Assembly (NCBI RefSeq): GCF_036017915.1
Contig: NZ_CP107929.1
Span: 4,282,001 to 4,346,000 of the forward strand
Direction of reading: 5' to 3'
DNA length: 64,000 nt
From: Micromonospora sp. NBC_00421
Lineage (GTDB): Bacteria; Actinomycetota; Actinomycetes; Mycobacteriales; Micromonosporaceae
Translations under genes and position numbers: made by a program
Shown: in pieces, positions 46,813-56,785 of the stretch
Numbering within the stretch: the first letter of the stretch is position 1
Layout: each line of letters begins with the position of its first letter
Notes under the pieces: generated by a model
What the model saw: only the letters and a program-made list of their open reading frames with translations
Database searches by the model: none
Told to the model about the DNA's origin: nothing

Positions 46813-49392
46813 TCACCGGGCTGTGGTCGGGAACTCCGCGAAGTACGCCTCGACCCGTTCGGCGGTGGCCGGCCGCGCCAGCGCGTAACCCTGGCCGTAC
46901 CGGCAGCCGGCCCGGGTAGCCCGGTCGACGTCCGGCTCGGACTCCAGCTCCGCCATCACCACCGTCACCCCCAGCCGCTCCCCCAGGCCCACCACCACGT
47001 CGATCAGCGGACGGGCACCGTCGGCCGGCACGGCCGGCTGCGGCTGCACCTTCAACAGGTCGATCGGCAGCCGGCGGAGCTGGGCCAGGGAGGCGTGCTC
47101 CGCCCGGAAGTCGTCGAGCGCGGTGCGCACCCCCATCGACCGCAACCCGGCAAGCCGGGTCACCACCGTCGGCAGATCGGTGCCGAGCCTCGACGCGGCG
47201 ATCTCCAGCACCAGCCGTTCCGCCGGGACGTTGTGCCCGGCCAACACCGCCGCCACCCGGGGCACCAGATCCGGCGCCAACAGCTCGGCCAGGGTGACGT
47301 TGACCGCCAGCCACAGTTCCCGGCCCCCGTACGACCAGTCGGCGAGCTGCCGGCAGGCCCGGTCCAGCACCCACCTACCCAGCTCACCCAGCAGGCCGAG
47401 ATCCTCGGCGACGGGTAACAACTCGGCCGGCAGCACGGTGCCCAGGACCGGGCTGCGCCACCGCAACAACGCCTCGATGCCGGCGGGGCGCCGGTCGGCC
47501 AACGCCAGCACCGGCTGGTAGACCAGGTCCAACTCGCCCCGGGCCAGCGCGCCGGGAAGTTCCCGTTCCAGGTCCAGCCGGCGGACCAGTTGCTCCTCCA
47601 GGCAGGCGTCGTAGAACTCGACCCGGTTCCGGCCGAGCTGGACGGCCCGGCGACGCGCCAGTTCGGCCTGGCGCAGCACGTCCGGCGGCCCCGCGCCGGC
47701 CAGCTCGGCCAGGCCCACGCCGACCCGTAACCGCACCATCCCCGTCGACACCGGACACGGCTCGGTCAACGCGGCGAGCAGTCGTCCGCCCAACGCGTAC
47801 GCCGGCACCGAGGCGGCATCGGTGACCACCGCGAACTCCGTGCCGGACAGCCGGGCCACCAGGTCCCGGGGACCGACCACGTCACGCAGCCGGCGGAGGG
47901 TGGTGGTCAGGACGGCGTCGGCCCCCGCGGGAGCGGGCCCGTCCGGCGACAGGTCGAGGCCGTGCACGTCGAGCACGAGCAGGGCACCGGGCGTGCCGCA
48001 CCGCTCGTCGAGCACCCGCAACAGCTCCCGCCGGGTGGCCAGCCCGGTGAGCGGGTCGGTGGCCGCGATCCGACGCAGCTCACGTTCCCACCGGCGGCGT
48101 TCCCCGACGTCCCGCACGTGCAGCACCACCGCGGCAACCTCCGGCACGTCCCGCTGGTCGCTCACCGTCGACTCGATCTCGCGCCAGCCACCGTCACCGG
48201 CCCGCATCCTGGCCACCAGCAGCGGCGGAACACCGTCGTCGGGCTGCGCGGCCAGCCGGGCCAGGACGACCGGGGCGTCGTCCGGGTGCAACAGGTCGGC
48301 CAGCGCCAGCCCGCACACCTCGTCCTGGCGCAGCCCGAACCAGCGCTCGCCGGCCTCCGACAGCCAGTGGACCCGCAACCCGTCGTCGAGCACCAGGGTC
48401 AGGTCGCGACCACCCGAGACCAACGTCCGGAAATACGCCTCCCGGGCGGCCAGCAGGCCCGCCCACCGTCGGTTGTCGGTCGCGGAGATCAACTCCCGGC
48501 CCACCAACGGCGGGATCACCGCCAGCCCCAGCAGGACGGCGGTCCGGGTGAAGCCGCCCACGAACACCAGGTGGCCGACCGCCGCCACGGTGGCCACCAC
48601 CGCGGGGGCGGTCACCCGTGGCCAGGCCGGCGGTGGACCGGACAGACCGGCCGGGTCACCCGCCGAGACCCGGGCCATCGCGGTGGCGGTCAGCAGCGCC
48701 CCGCCGGCCAGCAACGGCACCGCGGTCAGCAGCGCCGCCCCGGGGGCCCGGTAGGCCAGCAGTGCCACCAGGTCGGCCAGCCCGAGCAGGACGGCCGCCG
48801 CCCCGACCCGACAGCGGGCCGCCCCGGGACGACGACGCCCGTCGGCCAACGCGCTCACCAGCAACCCGGCCAGACCACCCGCGCCGACCACGGTGACCAC
48901 CCGGACCACCGGCGGCACCGGACCGGGCGGGACCAGCACCCAGCCGGCGAAGAGCAGCGCGGTGCCCAGGCCGAGCACGTCCACCCCACGGCGCAACCGG
49001 GCCCGGGGAGTCAGCCGGGAGTGGCCGGGCAGCAGGAGCAGACCGACCGCGTACGCCAGGGTGGCCACGCCGAGCCCGACCGCCGCGACCTCGACCCGCC
49101 GTACCGTCGGCGTCAGCGGTAACACCGCCACGGTCAGCCCGGCCACCGTCACCGCGGCGTTGAGCAGGGCGGCGGCCCGGCGGCGGTGCCGGGCCCGCCG
49201 GTCCGGGCCACCCGTGGTGGTCAGTCGGAACAGTCGACGGATGGCCAGCGCGCAGCCGCCGGCGCCGGCGAGCGCGGTGGCCGCCAGCGGCGGGAGGACA
49301 TCTGCCAGGCCGGCACCGATCAGCAGCGCGGCGAGCAGCGAGAACACGATCGGGGCGGACGGTGGGCGGCGGAGGAGGGGAGCGACGGTCAC
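46813..49392 (-). CDS. Membrane PAS-GGDEF-EAL protein with degenerate catalytic motifs
   Basis: The 859-residue product has about nine hydrophobic segments (15-300), a PAS domain (about 315-430), a GGDEF domain (about 440-600) and an EAL domain (about 615-855). The GGDEF site reads SGTEF (516-520), which should abolish cyclase activity. The EAL domain keeps EALLRW (640-645) and NVT, but EIAAS replaces the usual E-x-T-E-x, DDFRAEHASL replaces [10 protein letters not shown] and KVQ replaces KID. It may sense rather than turn over c-di-GMP. The GTG at 49390-49392 after GAAGGCG is preferred to an upstream TTG. Confidence 0.83.
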   Translation of the reverse strand: MTVAPLLRRPPSAPIVFSLLAALLIGAGLADVLPPLAATALAGAGGCALAIRRLFRLTTTGGPDRRARHRRRAAALLNAAVTVAGLTVAVLPLTPTVRRVEVAAVGLGVATLAYAVGLLLLPGHSRLTPRARLRRGVDVLGLGTALLFAGWVLVPPGPVPPVVRVVTVVGAGGLAGLLVSALADGRRRPGAARCRVGAAAVLLGLADLVALLAYRAPGAALLTAVPLLAGGALLTATAMARVSAGDPAGLSGPPPAWPRVTAPAVVATVAAVGHLVFVGGFTRTAVLLGLAVIPPLVGRELISATDNRRWAGLLAAREAYFRTLVSGGRDLTLVLDDGLRVHWLSEAGERWFGLRQDEVCGLALADLLHPDDAPVVLARLAAQPDDGVPPLLVARMRAGDGGWREIESTVSDQRDVPEVAAVVLHVRDVGERRRWERELRRIAATDPLTGLATRRELLRVLDERCGTPGALLVLDVHGLDLSPDGPAPAGADAVLTTTLRRLRDVVGPRDLVARLSGTEFAVVTDAASVPAYALGGRLLAALTEPCPVSTGMVRLRVGVGLAELAGAGPPDVLRQAELARRRAVQLGRNRVEFYDACLEEQLVRRLDLERELPGALARGELDLVYQPVLALADRRPAGIEALLRWRSPVLGTVLPAELLPVAEDLGLLGELGRWVLDRACRQLADWSYGGRELWLAVNVTLAELLAPDLVPRVAAVLAGHNVPAERLVLEIAASRLGTDLPTVVTRLAGLRSMGVRTALDDFRAEHASLAQLRRLPIDLLKVQPQPAVPADGARPLIDVVVGLGERLGVTVVMAELESEPDVDRATRAGCRYGQGYALARPATAERVEAYFAEFPTTAR

Positions 49393-49556
49393 GGCGGTCG
49401 CCTTCGTGAGGGGGACACGGGCCGGTGCAGAAGGGGTTAGCGTTTCAACGAGCCGCAATCCCCCCGGTTATGCCCCTCTGCCGTGACCCGCGTCACCTAT
49501 TCGCGGCGGCAGCCCCGGGTGCCGGTCGGCCCGGCCGCAGGTGGGATCATCGGGGG

Positions 49557-49931
49557 GTGAGTAGCGCCGACACCATCCGCTTCCGGCACAACCAGGCCAT
49601 CCTGGTCGCGGCCGTGATCGCCACCGTCGGCGCGCTGCCCCTGGCCGCCGCCCGGTGGTACCTGCTGCCCGTACTGCTGATCCCGCTTGTCGTCGCGGTC
49701 TGGGCCTGGCGCTCCGGCACCGACGCCGACCCGCGCGAGCTGCGGCTGCGAGCGCTGGCCGGAAGCCGACGGGTGCCCTGGGAACAGGTCGTCGAGTTGG
49801 CCGCCGACCCACGCGGCCGGGCCGTCGTCCGGCTCGCCGACGGGCATCAGCTGCCCCTTCCCGCCGTCCGCGGCGCGGACCTGCCCCGACTGGTCTCGAT
49901 CACCGGGCAGACCCGGCCCGACACCCACTGA
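49557..49931 (+). CDS. Small membrane PH-domain protein (bPH_6-like)
   Basis: The 124-residue protein starts with a GTG, carries two adjacent hydrophobic segments (about 16-33 and 37-53) and then a short PH-like domain (RLRALAGSRRVPWEQVVELAADPRGRAVVRLADG). This is the layout of the mycobacterial low-molecular-weight antigen CFP-6 family. Function unknown; it probably sits at the inner membrane. It is divergent from the degenerate GGDEF-EAL gene. Confidence 0.78.
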   Translation: MSSADTIRFRHNQAILVAAVIATVGALPLAAARWYLLPVLLIPLVVAVWAWRSGTDADPRELRLRALAGSRRVPWEQVVELAADPRGRAVVRLADGHQLPLPAVRGADLPRLVSITGQTRPDTH

Positions 49932-50003
49932 GCCGGGCAGCCGCCCCACCGGTCCGGAGCCCCACCATCCGAGCTGTGCGCCGGCCCGCCCACAGCGGCG
50001 CTG

Positions 50004-50930
50004 TCAGTAGCCGTCCACCACCCGGTTGACGAGCGGCGTCCCGGCGGCGAACCGGCGCACCTGCTCCCCCACCAGCCGGTACGCCCGGGGCAGCAGCCCG
50101 CGCACCGAGCCGGCGACGTGCGGGGTGAGCAGCACGTTCGGCAGCTCCCAGAGCGGATGGTCGGCGGGCAACGGCTCCGGTTCGGTCACGTCCAGCGCCG
50201 CCCGCAGCCGGCCCGAGGTCAGCTCCGCGACCAGCGCCGAGGTGTCCGCCACCGGGCCACGGGCGGCGTTGACCAGCAGCGCCCCGTCCGGCATGGCGGC
50301 CAGGAAGTCGGCGTCCACCAACCCCCGGGTGGCGTCGGTCAACGGCACCAACAGCACCACCACGTCGGCCTCGGGCAACAACCGCGGCAACTCGGCCACC
50401 GCGTGGACCCCTTCGGCCGGCCGGGCGCTGCGGGCGACCAGGGTGAAGGTGACGTCGAACGGGGCCAGCCGGTCCCGTACCGCCGCGCCGATCGAGCCGG
50501 CCCCCACGATCAGCACCCGCTTGCCGGTCAGCTCGTCGGTCGGCGCGACCTGGTCGTACGCCCACTCCCGCCGGGCCTGGGCGCGGGCCAGCGCCGGGAA
50601 GCCGCGCAACTGGGCGAGGATCGCGGTGACCACCCACTCGGCGGTGCCGGCGTCGTGCACCCCCCGGGCGTCGCACAGGGTGACCCCGGCAGGCACCCGA
50701 CCGGTCCAGGCGTCCGCCCCCGCGGAGAGGAGCTGCACCACCGCCAGGTCGGGCAGCCGGTCCAGCATCGTCGTGGTGTCCGTGCCGGCCAGGAACGGCG
50801 GCACCCAGAACCGGACGTCCGCCGGGTCGCCGGGGGGATTCGCCGGATCGGTCCACGGCTGTACGGTGACACCGCACGGCACCGGCCCGAGCAGCTCGAC
50901 ACCGGCGGAATGCGGAATCCATACCTTCAC
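50004..50930 (-). CDS. D-isomer-specific 2-hydroxyacid dehydrogenase
   Basis: This 308-residue protein has the NAD-binding motif GAGSIGAAVRDRL (about 145), the NAARGPVADTSALV segment with the substrate Arg, and the catalytic His in LLTPHVAGS (about 275). It lacks the ACT and allosteric domains of SerA, so it is a stand-alone reductase such as a glyoxylate/hydroxypyruvate or phosphoglycerate-like dehydrogenase. The start is a GTG at 50928-50930; the Shine-Dalgarno is distant, so the start is less sure. Confidence 0.85.
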   Translation of the reverse strand: MKVWIPHSAGVELLGPVPCGVTVQPWTDPANPPGDPADVRFWVPPFLAGTDTTTMLDRLPDLAVVQLLSAGADAWTGRVPAGVTLCDARGVHDAGTAEWVVTAILAQLRGFPALARAQARREWAYDQVAPTDELTGKRVLIVGAGSIGAAVRDRLAPFDVTFTLVARSARPAEGVHAVAELPRLLPEADVVVLLVPLTDATRGLVDADFLAAMPDGALLVNAARGPVADTSALVAELTSGRLRAALDVTEPEPLPADHPLWELPNVLLTPHVAGSVRGLLPRAYRLVGEQVRRFAAGTPLVNRVVDGY

Positions 50931-51095
50931 GCGTGCCGACGATAGCCCTCCGACGGCGGCCCGTGCAGACGGGCCGGCCGACCGACGCCGCACCGGGCGA
51001 CGTCGCCCACGTCCACAGGCGCGGATCGGCCGGGGCAGGTATAACCGAGGGTCGGACGTCGAACGGCGTCCCCCATCACGGCAGACAGGTGGTCG

Positions 51096-52901
51096 ATGAC
51101 CGAACGCACCGAACGGCCGGCCGTCGACATCCCCGCACTGGCCGACCCGGCCCGGCTGCGGTCGCTTACCGACACCGGTCTGGGCGCCGCGCCGGACGAG
51201 GCGTTCGACAGGTTCGCCCGGCTGGTCAGCGACCTGCTCGACGTGCCGGTGGCGCTGGTCTCCCTGGTCAGCGAGACCCGACAGTTCTTCCCCGGCGCGG
51301 TCGGGTTGCCCGACCCGTGGGCCGCCCGCCGGCAGACCCCGCTGAGCCACTCGTTCTGCCAACACGTGATCGACACCGAGATCCCGCTGGTGCTGCCGGA
51401 CGCCCGGCTCTATCCCCGGGTACGGGACAACCTGGCCGTGCCGGAACTGGGCGTCATCGCGTACGCCGGGATGCCGCTGACCGACCTGGACGGCCGGGTG
51501 CTCGGCTCGCTGTGCGCGATCGACAGCAAACCCCGGGCCTGGACGAAGGCCCAGCTACGCACCCTGGCCGACCTGGCGGCGGCCTGCTCCTCGGAGCTGC
51601 GGCTGCGGATCGCGCTGGATGCGGCCGAGGAGGCCCGCCGCCTGGTCGAGCAGGCACACGACCGGCTCAACCTGCTCGCCTCGCTGAGCGAGACCCTGGC
51701 CGGGACACTCGACGTGGAGACGGCGGTGGGACGGCTGGCCGACGCGGTGGTGCCGTTGCTTGCCGACTGGGCCACGGTGACCCTGGTCGACCGGGCAGGC
51801 ACCCCCCGACGGGTCACCGCCGTGCACCGTGATCCGGCCCGCGCCGCCGAGGTGGCCCGGCTCGGCGAGCTCGCGCTCCACCGGCTCGGCCCGGCCTCGA
51901 TCACCCGGACGGTGCTGCGGACCGGCCAGCCGGTGCTGCGCGGCGTCGCCGACCTGGCCGACATCCGGCAGGCCAGCGACGCCCCGGAGCTGGTGACCCT
52001 CGCCGAACGGCTGGGCTTCGCCTCGCACCTGACCGTGCCGGTGCCGGCCCCCGGCCGGGGCGCGGTGATGGGCGCGGTGACCCTGGTCAACGGGCCGGGT
52101 CGGCGGGCCTTCGACGACGACGACCTGGGTACCGCACTGGAGATCGGCCGTCGCGCCGGGCAGGCGGTCGGCAACGGGTGGATCTACGGCGAGCAGCGGC
52201 ACGTCGCCGAGGTGCTGCAGCACAGCATGCTCCCGCAGTTGCCGCAGAGCCCGTGGGTCGAGCTGGTGGCCCGCTACCAGCCGGCCGCCGACCGGGTGGA
52301 GGTGGGCGGCGACTGGTACGACGCCTTCGTCCAGCCCGACGGCGACCTGATCGCCGCGATCGGGGACGTCGCCGGCCACGACATCGAGGCCGCCGCGACG
52401 ATGGGGCAGCTCCGCAACCTGGTGCGGGGCAACGCGTACGGTCGCAGCGACCCGGTCGACGAGTTGATGCGGCGGTTGGACGCCACCATCTCGGGGCTGC
52501 ACATCCCGACCGCCGCCACGGCGGTGCTGGCCCGACTGCGGCCGGCCCCGGGCGGGGTCGCGGTCACCTGGTGCAACGCCGGCCATCCCGCGCCGCTGCT
52601 GGTCACCGCCGACGGCGGCGTACGACTGCTCGGCGGCCGCCGGGAGCCGCTGCTGGGGTTCACCCGCCCGGTCCCGCGGACCGGGGCGGAGGTGCTGCTC
52701 GCTCCCGGGGACACCCTGCTGCTCTACACCGACGGGCTGGTGGAACGGCGGGACCAGCCGATCGACGAGGGCATGGCGCAGTTGTGCGAACGGGTCGCCG
52801 CCGCCGGTGCCCGGCCCGCCGCCGACCTGTGCGACCTGCTGCTCGGCACCGAACAGCGGCGCGAGGACGACGTGGCGTTGTTGGCCGTACGGGCCCGCTG
52901 A
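51096..52901 (+). CDS. GAF-GAF-PP2C (RsbU/SpoIIE-type) phosphatase
   Basis: The 601-residue soluble protein has two GAF domains (about 30-175, and 195-345) joined by a helical linker ([31 protein letters not shown]) and a SpoIIE-type PP2C domain (about 370-600). Metal and catalytic motifs are [30 protein letters not shown] and [10 protein letters not shown]. Such proteins dephosphorylate anti-sigma-factor antagonists to release stress sigma factors. No cognate anti-sigma gene is adjacent. AGGTGG precedes the ATG. Confidence 0.9.
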   Translation: MTERTERPAVDIPALADPARLRSLTDTGLGAAPDEAFDRFARLVSDLLDVPVALVSLVSETRQFFPGAVGLPDPWAARRQTPLSHSFCQHVIDTEIPLVLPDARLYPRVRDNLAVPELGVIAYAGMPLTDLDGRVLGSLCAIDSKPRAWTKAQLRTLADLAAACSSELRLRIALDAAEEARRLVEQAHDRLNLLASLSETLAGTLDVETAVGRLADAVVPLLADWATVTLVDRAGTPRRVTAVHRDPARAAEVARLGELALHRLGPASITRTVLRTGQPVLRGVADLADIRQASDAPELVTLAERLGFASHLTVPVPAPGRGAVMGAVTLVNGPGRRAFDDDDLGTALEIGRRAGQAVGNGWIYGEQRHVAEVLQHSMLPQLPQSPWVELVARYQPAADRVEVGGDWYDAFVQPDGDLIAAIGDVAGHDIEAAATMGQLRNLVRGNAYGRSDPVDELMRRLDATISGLHIPTAATAVLARLRPAPGGVAVTWCNAGHPAPLLVTADGGVRLLGGRREPLLGFTRPVPRTGAEVLLAPGDTLLLYTDGLVERRDQPIDEGMAQLCERVAAAGARPAADLCDLLLGTEQRREDDVALLAVRAR

Positions 52902-52972
52902 GGCGTCCACCGACCGGTGGCCCGTCCGCCGCCGGCCCGGCGGGTCCGGATTCGCGGGCTAGGCTGGGGCGG

Positions 52973-54136
52973 GTGACCGCCCGACTCCCGTATCCCCGCA
53001 CCGCCCGGGTCCGCGCGGCCCTGGCGACCTCCGGCGTCGCGCTGCTGCTGACCGGGTGCAGTCTCGGCCCGCCGGAGCCCGACCCGGCCGGTGAGCCCCC
53101 CAACCTGCCGACCCCGTCTGCGTCGGCGGGCACCCCGGAGCAGCAGGTGGTGGCCACGGTGCTGGCGAAGGGTCTACGGGTACCGTGGGCGATCGCCTTC
53201 CTGCCGGACGGGGCGGCGCTGGTCACCGAGCGGGACAGCGGCCGGATCCTCAAGGTCGGGCCGGAGTCGGGGGCGCAGGGGCTGACCGTCGCCCCGGTGC
53301 AGACCGTGCCGGAGGTGGCCGCGTCCGGTGAGGCGGGGCTGCTCGGCATCGCCGTCTCACCGGCGTACGCGCAGGACCGGTCGGTCTTCGTCTACTACAC
53401 CACCGCGCAGGACAACCGGGTGGCCCGGTTGACGCTGGGCGGCACCCCCACGCCGATCCTGACCGGCATCCCCAAGGCCGGCAACCACAACGGCGGCGGG
53501 CTCGCCTTCGGCCCGGACGGGCAGCTCTACGTGAGTACCGGCGACGCCGGCAACCGCGACGCCGCCCAGGACCGCGCCAACCTGGCCGGCAAGATCCTGC
53601 GGATCACCCCGGACGGCAAACCGGCGGCGGGCAACCCGTTCCCGAACTCGCCGGTCTGGTCGCTGGGGCACCGCAACGTGCAGGGCATGGCCTGGGATTC
53701 CGGAAAGCGGATGTACGCCACCGAGTTCGGCCAGAACACCTGGGACGAGCTCAACCGGATCGACAAGGGCGCGAACTACGGTTGGCCGACGGTGGAGGGG
53801 CAGGCCGGTGACAAGCGGTTCGTCGACCCGATCGCGCAGTGGGGCACCTCGGAGGCGTCCTGTGCGGGGCTGGCGGCGACGGGCCGGTCACTGGCCACCG
53901 CCTGCCTGCGCGGCGAGCGGCTCTGGCTGGTGGAGCTGACCGACGGCGGCACCGTGCTCGGTGCGCCCCGGGAACTCCTCACCGGGAAGTACGGTCGGTT
54001 GCGGGCGATCGCCGCCGCCCCGGACGGTTCGCTCTGGGTCTCCACCTCCAACCACGACGGGCGCGGCCAGCCGGTGCCGGAGGACGACCGGCTGCTGCGG
54101 CTGGTCTTCGCCGACGGCGGTGCCGGCCGGAGCTGA
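52973..54136 (+). CDS. PQQ-type sugar dehydrogenase lipoprotein (glucose/sorbosone dehydrogenase family)
   Basis: The 387-residue product begins with a lipoprotein signal (LLLTGC, Cys near residue 27) and a Pro/Ser linker. A six-bladed propeller domain of the GSDH family follows, with [46 protein letters not shown] and YGWPTVEG landmarks. Known relatives oxidise aldoses with PQQ at the cell surface; many actinobacterial members have not been shown to bind PQQ. GTG start at 52973. Confidence 0.87.
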   Translation: MTARLPYPRTARVRAALATSGVALLLTGCSLGPPEPDPAGEPPNLPTPSASAGTPEQQVVATVLAKGLRVPWAIAFLPDGAALVTERDSGRILKVGPESGAQGLTVAPVQTVPEVAASGEAGLLGIAVSPAYAQDRSVFVYYTTAQDNRVARLTLGGTPTPILTGIPKAGNHNGGGLAFGPDGQLYVSTGDAGNRDAAQDRANLAGKILRITPDGKPAAGNPFPNSPVWSLGHRNVQGMAWDSGKRMYATEFGQNTWDELNRIDKGANYGWPTVEGQAGDKRFVDPIAQWGTSEASCAGLAATGRSLATACLRGERLWLVELTDGGTVLGAPRELLTGKYGRLRAIAAAPDGSLWVSTSNHDGRGQPVPEDDRLLRLVFADGGAGRS

Positions 54137-54238
54137 CGACACGCCGGCAGGCCGGACAGCGGGGCAGGTACCGGGCGGATCGGCCGCCCGTCGGGCGGGT
54201 TTGCCAAGATCTTTCACTGGGCAGGTCACAATCTCAGC

Positions 54239-55873
54239 ATGGACGGTCAGGAGAACGAGCAGCGCGGGCCCGGGGAAACGGACACCCCCACCCGGCGTGA
54301 GCGGCGCCGGCGCACCTGGTGGCCGGCCGGCCGGTCGGGGCAGGCCCGGCGGGTCGGCGTGGTGCTGGCGGTGCTGCTGGTCGCCCTGACCGGAACGGTC
54401 ATCGGGGTGTTCGCCGCCGGCCGGGTCAGCACCGACATCGGCCCGTTCCGCGCCGATCTGACCCTGGCTCCGGCGGTCCGGGGCGGGACCACTGTCGACA
54501 TCCCCCCGCTGGGCGCGCTGCAGCTCGACAGCCACCAGGGCCCGACCCACCTGACGGTCGGCCTCGGCGCGCTGGACCAGCGCAAGACCGAAGCGTTGAT
54601 CGACGACCCGGCGAGCATCAGCCGGGCCAGCCAGTCGGCGGTGACGGACGTCCGCAACGGGGTGCTCCGGCTCGGGCTGCGTACCCTCGGCGGTGCGGTG
54701 CTGGTCACCCTGCTGCTGGCCGCGCTGGTCTTCCGGGACACCCGGCGTACCGCGTGGGCCGGCGGGCTGGCCCTGGTGGTGACCGCCGGCAGCCTGGGGC
54801 TGGCGGCGGGCACCCTGCGCCCGCAGGCCATCGAGGAGCCCCGGTACGAGGGACTGCTCGTCAACGCCCCCGCGATCGTCGGTGACGCGCGCCGGATCGC
54901 CAACGACTACAGCCGCTACGCCGAGCAGTTGCAACGGTTGGTGGGCAACGTCAGTCAGCTCTACACCACGGTCTCGGCGCTGCCGGTGTACGAACCGGCG
55001 CCGGGCACCACCCGGGTGCTGCACGTCTCCGACATGCACCTCAACCCGACCGGCTGGCAGCTGATCCGCACCGTGGTCGAGCAGTTCGGCATCGACGTGG
55101 TGATCGACACCGGCGACCTGACCGACTGGGGCAGCGAGCCCGAGGCGTCCTACGTCGGCTCGATCGGCCTGCTCAAGAAGCCGTACGTCTATATCCGGGG
55201 CAACCACGACTCGCCCAGGACTGCCGCGGCGGTGGCCCGCCAACCGAACGCGGTCGTACTGAACAACTCGACCACCACCGTGGCCGGGCTGACCATCGCC
55301 GGCATCGGTGACCCCCGGTTCACCCCGGACAAGGAGACGTCACCCGCCGGCAGCGGCCTCACCGCGCAGGTCGCCGACCAGGTCATCGGGGCCGGCGAGA
55401 CGCTCGCCGCCACGGTCCGCAGCTCGCCGCGCCAGGTGAACGTCGCGCTGGTGCACGACCCGGCCTCGGCCGGGCCGCTCTCCGGCACCTGCCCGCTGGT
55501 GCTGGCCGGGCACACCCACTCCCGGCAGGTGTCGAAGCTGCCGCAGGTGGCCGGCCAGCAACCCACCCAGTTGATGGTGGAGGGCTCCACCGGCGGCGCC
55601 GGGCTGCGCGGCCTGGAGGGCGAGAAGCCCACCCCGCTGTCGATGACGGTGCTCTACTTCGACCAGCAGAAACTGCTCCAGGCGTACGACGACATCACCG
55701 TCGGCGGCACCGGTCAGGCCCAGGTGAACCTGGAACGTCACGTGATCCGGGAACCAGCGAAGGGCGCCGACGTTCCCGTCACCCCGACCCCGACGCGGGG
55801 CGCAACGGAGTCCCCGTCCACCTCCGGGACGGGCCCGCCCCCCACGTCGCCGTCGCCCGGCCCGACCCGCTGA
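54239..55873 (+). CDS. Membrane metallophosphoesterase
   Basis: This 544-residue protein has transmembrane segments near 39-60, 150-166 and 173-192 and an extracytoplasmic calcineurin-like phosphoesterase domain (about 256-480). Metal-binding motifs are complete: SDMH (Asp265, His267), GDLTD (Asp293), GNHD (Asn322-Asp324), a later His in VHD, and GHTHS. A Thr/Pro/Ser-rich tail (505-544) ends the protein. Substrate unknown; relatives hydrolyse phosphodiesters or lipid pyrophosphates. Confidence 0.88.
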   Translation: MDGQENEQRGPGETDTPTRRERRRRTWWPAGRSGQARRVGVVLAVLLVALTGTVIGVFAAGRVSTDIGPFRADLTLAPAVRGGTTVDIPPLGALQLDSHQGPTHLTVGLGALDQRKTEALIDDPASISRASQSAVTDVRNGVLRLGLRTLGGAVLVTLLLAALVFRDTRRTAWAGGLALVVTAGSLGLAAGTLRPQAIEEPRYEGLLVNAPAIVGDARRIANDYSRYAEQLQRLVGNVSQLYTTVSALPVYEPAPGTTRVLHVSDMHLNPTGWQLIRTVVEQFGIDVVIDTGDLTDWGSEPEASYVGSIGLLKKPYVYIRGNHDSPRTAAAVARQPNAVVLNNSTTTVAGLTIAGIGDPRFTPDKETSPAGSGLTAQVADQVIGAGETLAATVRSSPRQVNVALVHDPASAGPLSGTCPLVLAGHTHSRQVSKLPQVAGQQPTQLMVEGSTGGAGLRGLEGEKPTPLSMTVLYFDQQKLLQAYDDITVGGTGQAQVNLERHVIREPAKGADVPVTPTPTRGATESPSTSGTGPPPTSPSPGPTR

Positions 55874-55893
55874 CCCACCACTACCCAGAATCT

Positions 55894-56180
55894 TGGCCCT
55901 CCGGTGGGCCAGGCCGGCCCGGCGGGCGGGCGGCCCTGGCGGGCGGGCGGGCCCGGCGGGCGGGGGCCCTGGCGGGCGGGCGGGCCCGGCGGGCGGGGGC
56001 CCTGGCGGGCGGGCGGGCCCGGCGGGCGGGGGCCCTGGCGGGCGGGGGGCCTGGCGGGCGGGGGGCCTGGCGGGCGGGGGGCCTGGCGGGCGGGGGCCTG
56101 GCGGGCCCGGCGGCCCTGGCGGGCGGGGGGCCTGGCGGGCGGGGGGCCTGGCGGGCGGGCCCGGCGAGTCGACTCAGGCC
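55894..56180. repeat. G-rich low-complexity repeat tract
   Basis: Almost the entire tract is built of GGGCCCTGGCGGGCGGGC and GGGGGCCTGGCGGGC units of variable length, with about ten GGCCCTGGC or GGGCCTGGC steps. Open frames in it encode only Gly/Ala/Arg repeats, without a start signal. Located just after the metallophosphoesterase gene. Confidence 0.8.
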
Positions 56181-56785
56181 TGACGGGTCGGATCGGGCGG
56201 TGTCGGCGGACGGGCGGACTGCGCCCGCCCGCCTGAAAACCACCCACTCAGTCACTCAGAGCGACGCTCGGACCGGCCCCACCTATCTCCACTCGGCCAC
56301 TTTGCTCTGCTGCCCTGAGAGCGACAGTGACAGATTGTAGTGACGTCGAAGCCCATCGCGTAAACGAGGGATCAAGATAGGCGCTGCTCAGCGCTCTGTC
56401 GCTTAGATGGCAGCAGAGCAAAGGATGCAAACCGGGGACGGGTGGACCCCCCGAGCGAGCACGCAGGGTAATTTGCGATAACGCAGGCCGTTTCCTACAC
56501 GGAGCGTTACCAATGCAGAGACGGCATCTATGTCGGGGTGGCTGGGATCGAGGGCAGAAACTCCGGCCCTGCGTCGTTGGCCGCACGAGAACGCGGGACC
56601 GAGGGGTTGCGAGAGAACACCGGGCCGGAAACCTGGACGCGCCCTGGGACTGGGCCTCGGCCTGGGCCGTCGACGCGGCACACCCGGCCCAGGGCCGAAG
56701 GACGCGCGACGAAGCTCAGCGCGGGAAAGGGAACGGGGACAGGGGCGGGGCGCGGGTGGCGGGTGGGGGTGGGGGTGGGGGTGGG
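56181..56785. other. Non-coding region with a long imperfect inverted repeat
   Basis: CTTTGCTCTGCTGCC (56300-56314) is repeated inverted as GGCAGCAGAGCAAAG (56409-56423). Inside these arms GCGACAG and CTGTCGC (about 56321 and 56395) extend the pairing. The section 56250-56530 has noticeably lower GC than the surroundings. No gene is convincing in it. It could be a structured RNA or a mobile-element remnant. The part nearest 56785 is a GGGTGG-type low-complexity run. Confidence 0.5.

Noticed and set aside
55893..56236. Gly-rich PE_PGRS-like proteins
   Set aside because: They arise only from the G-rich repeat tract, have no ribosome site and are open in several frames at once.
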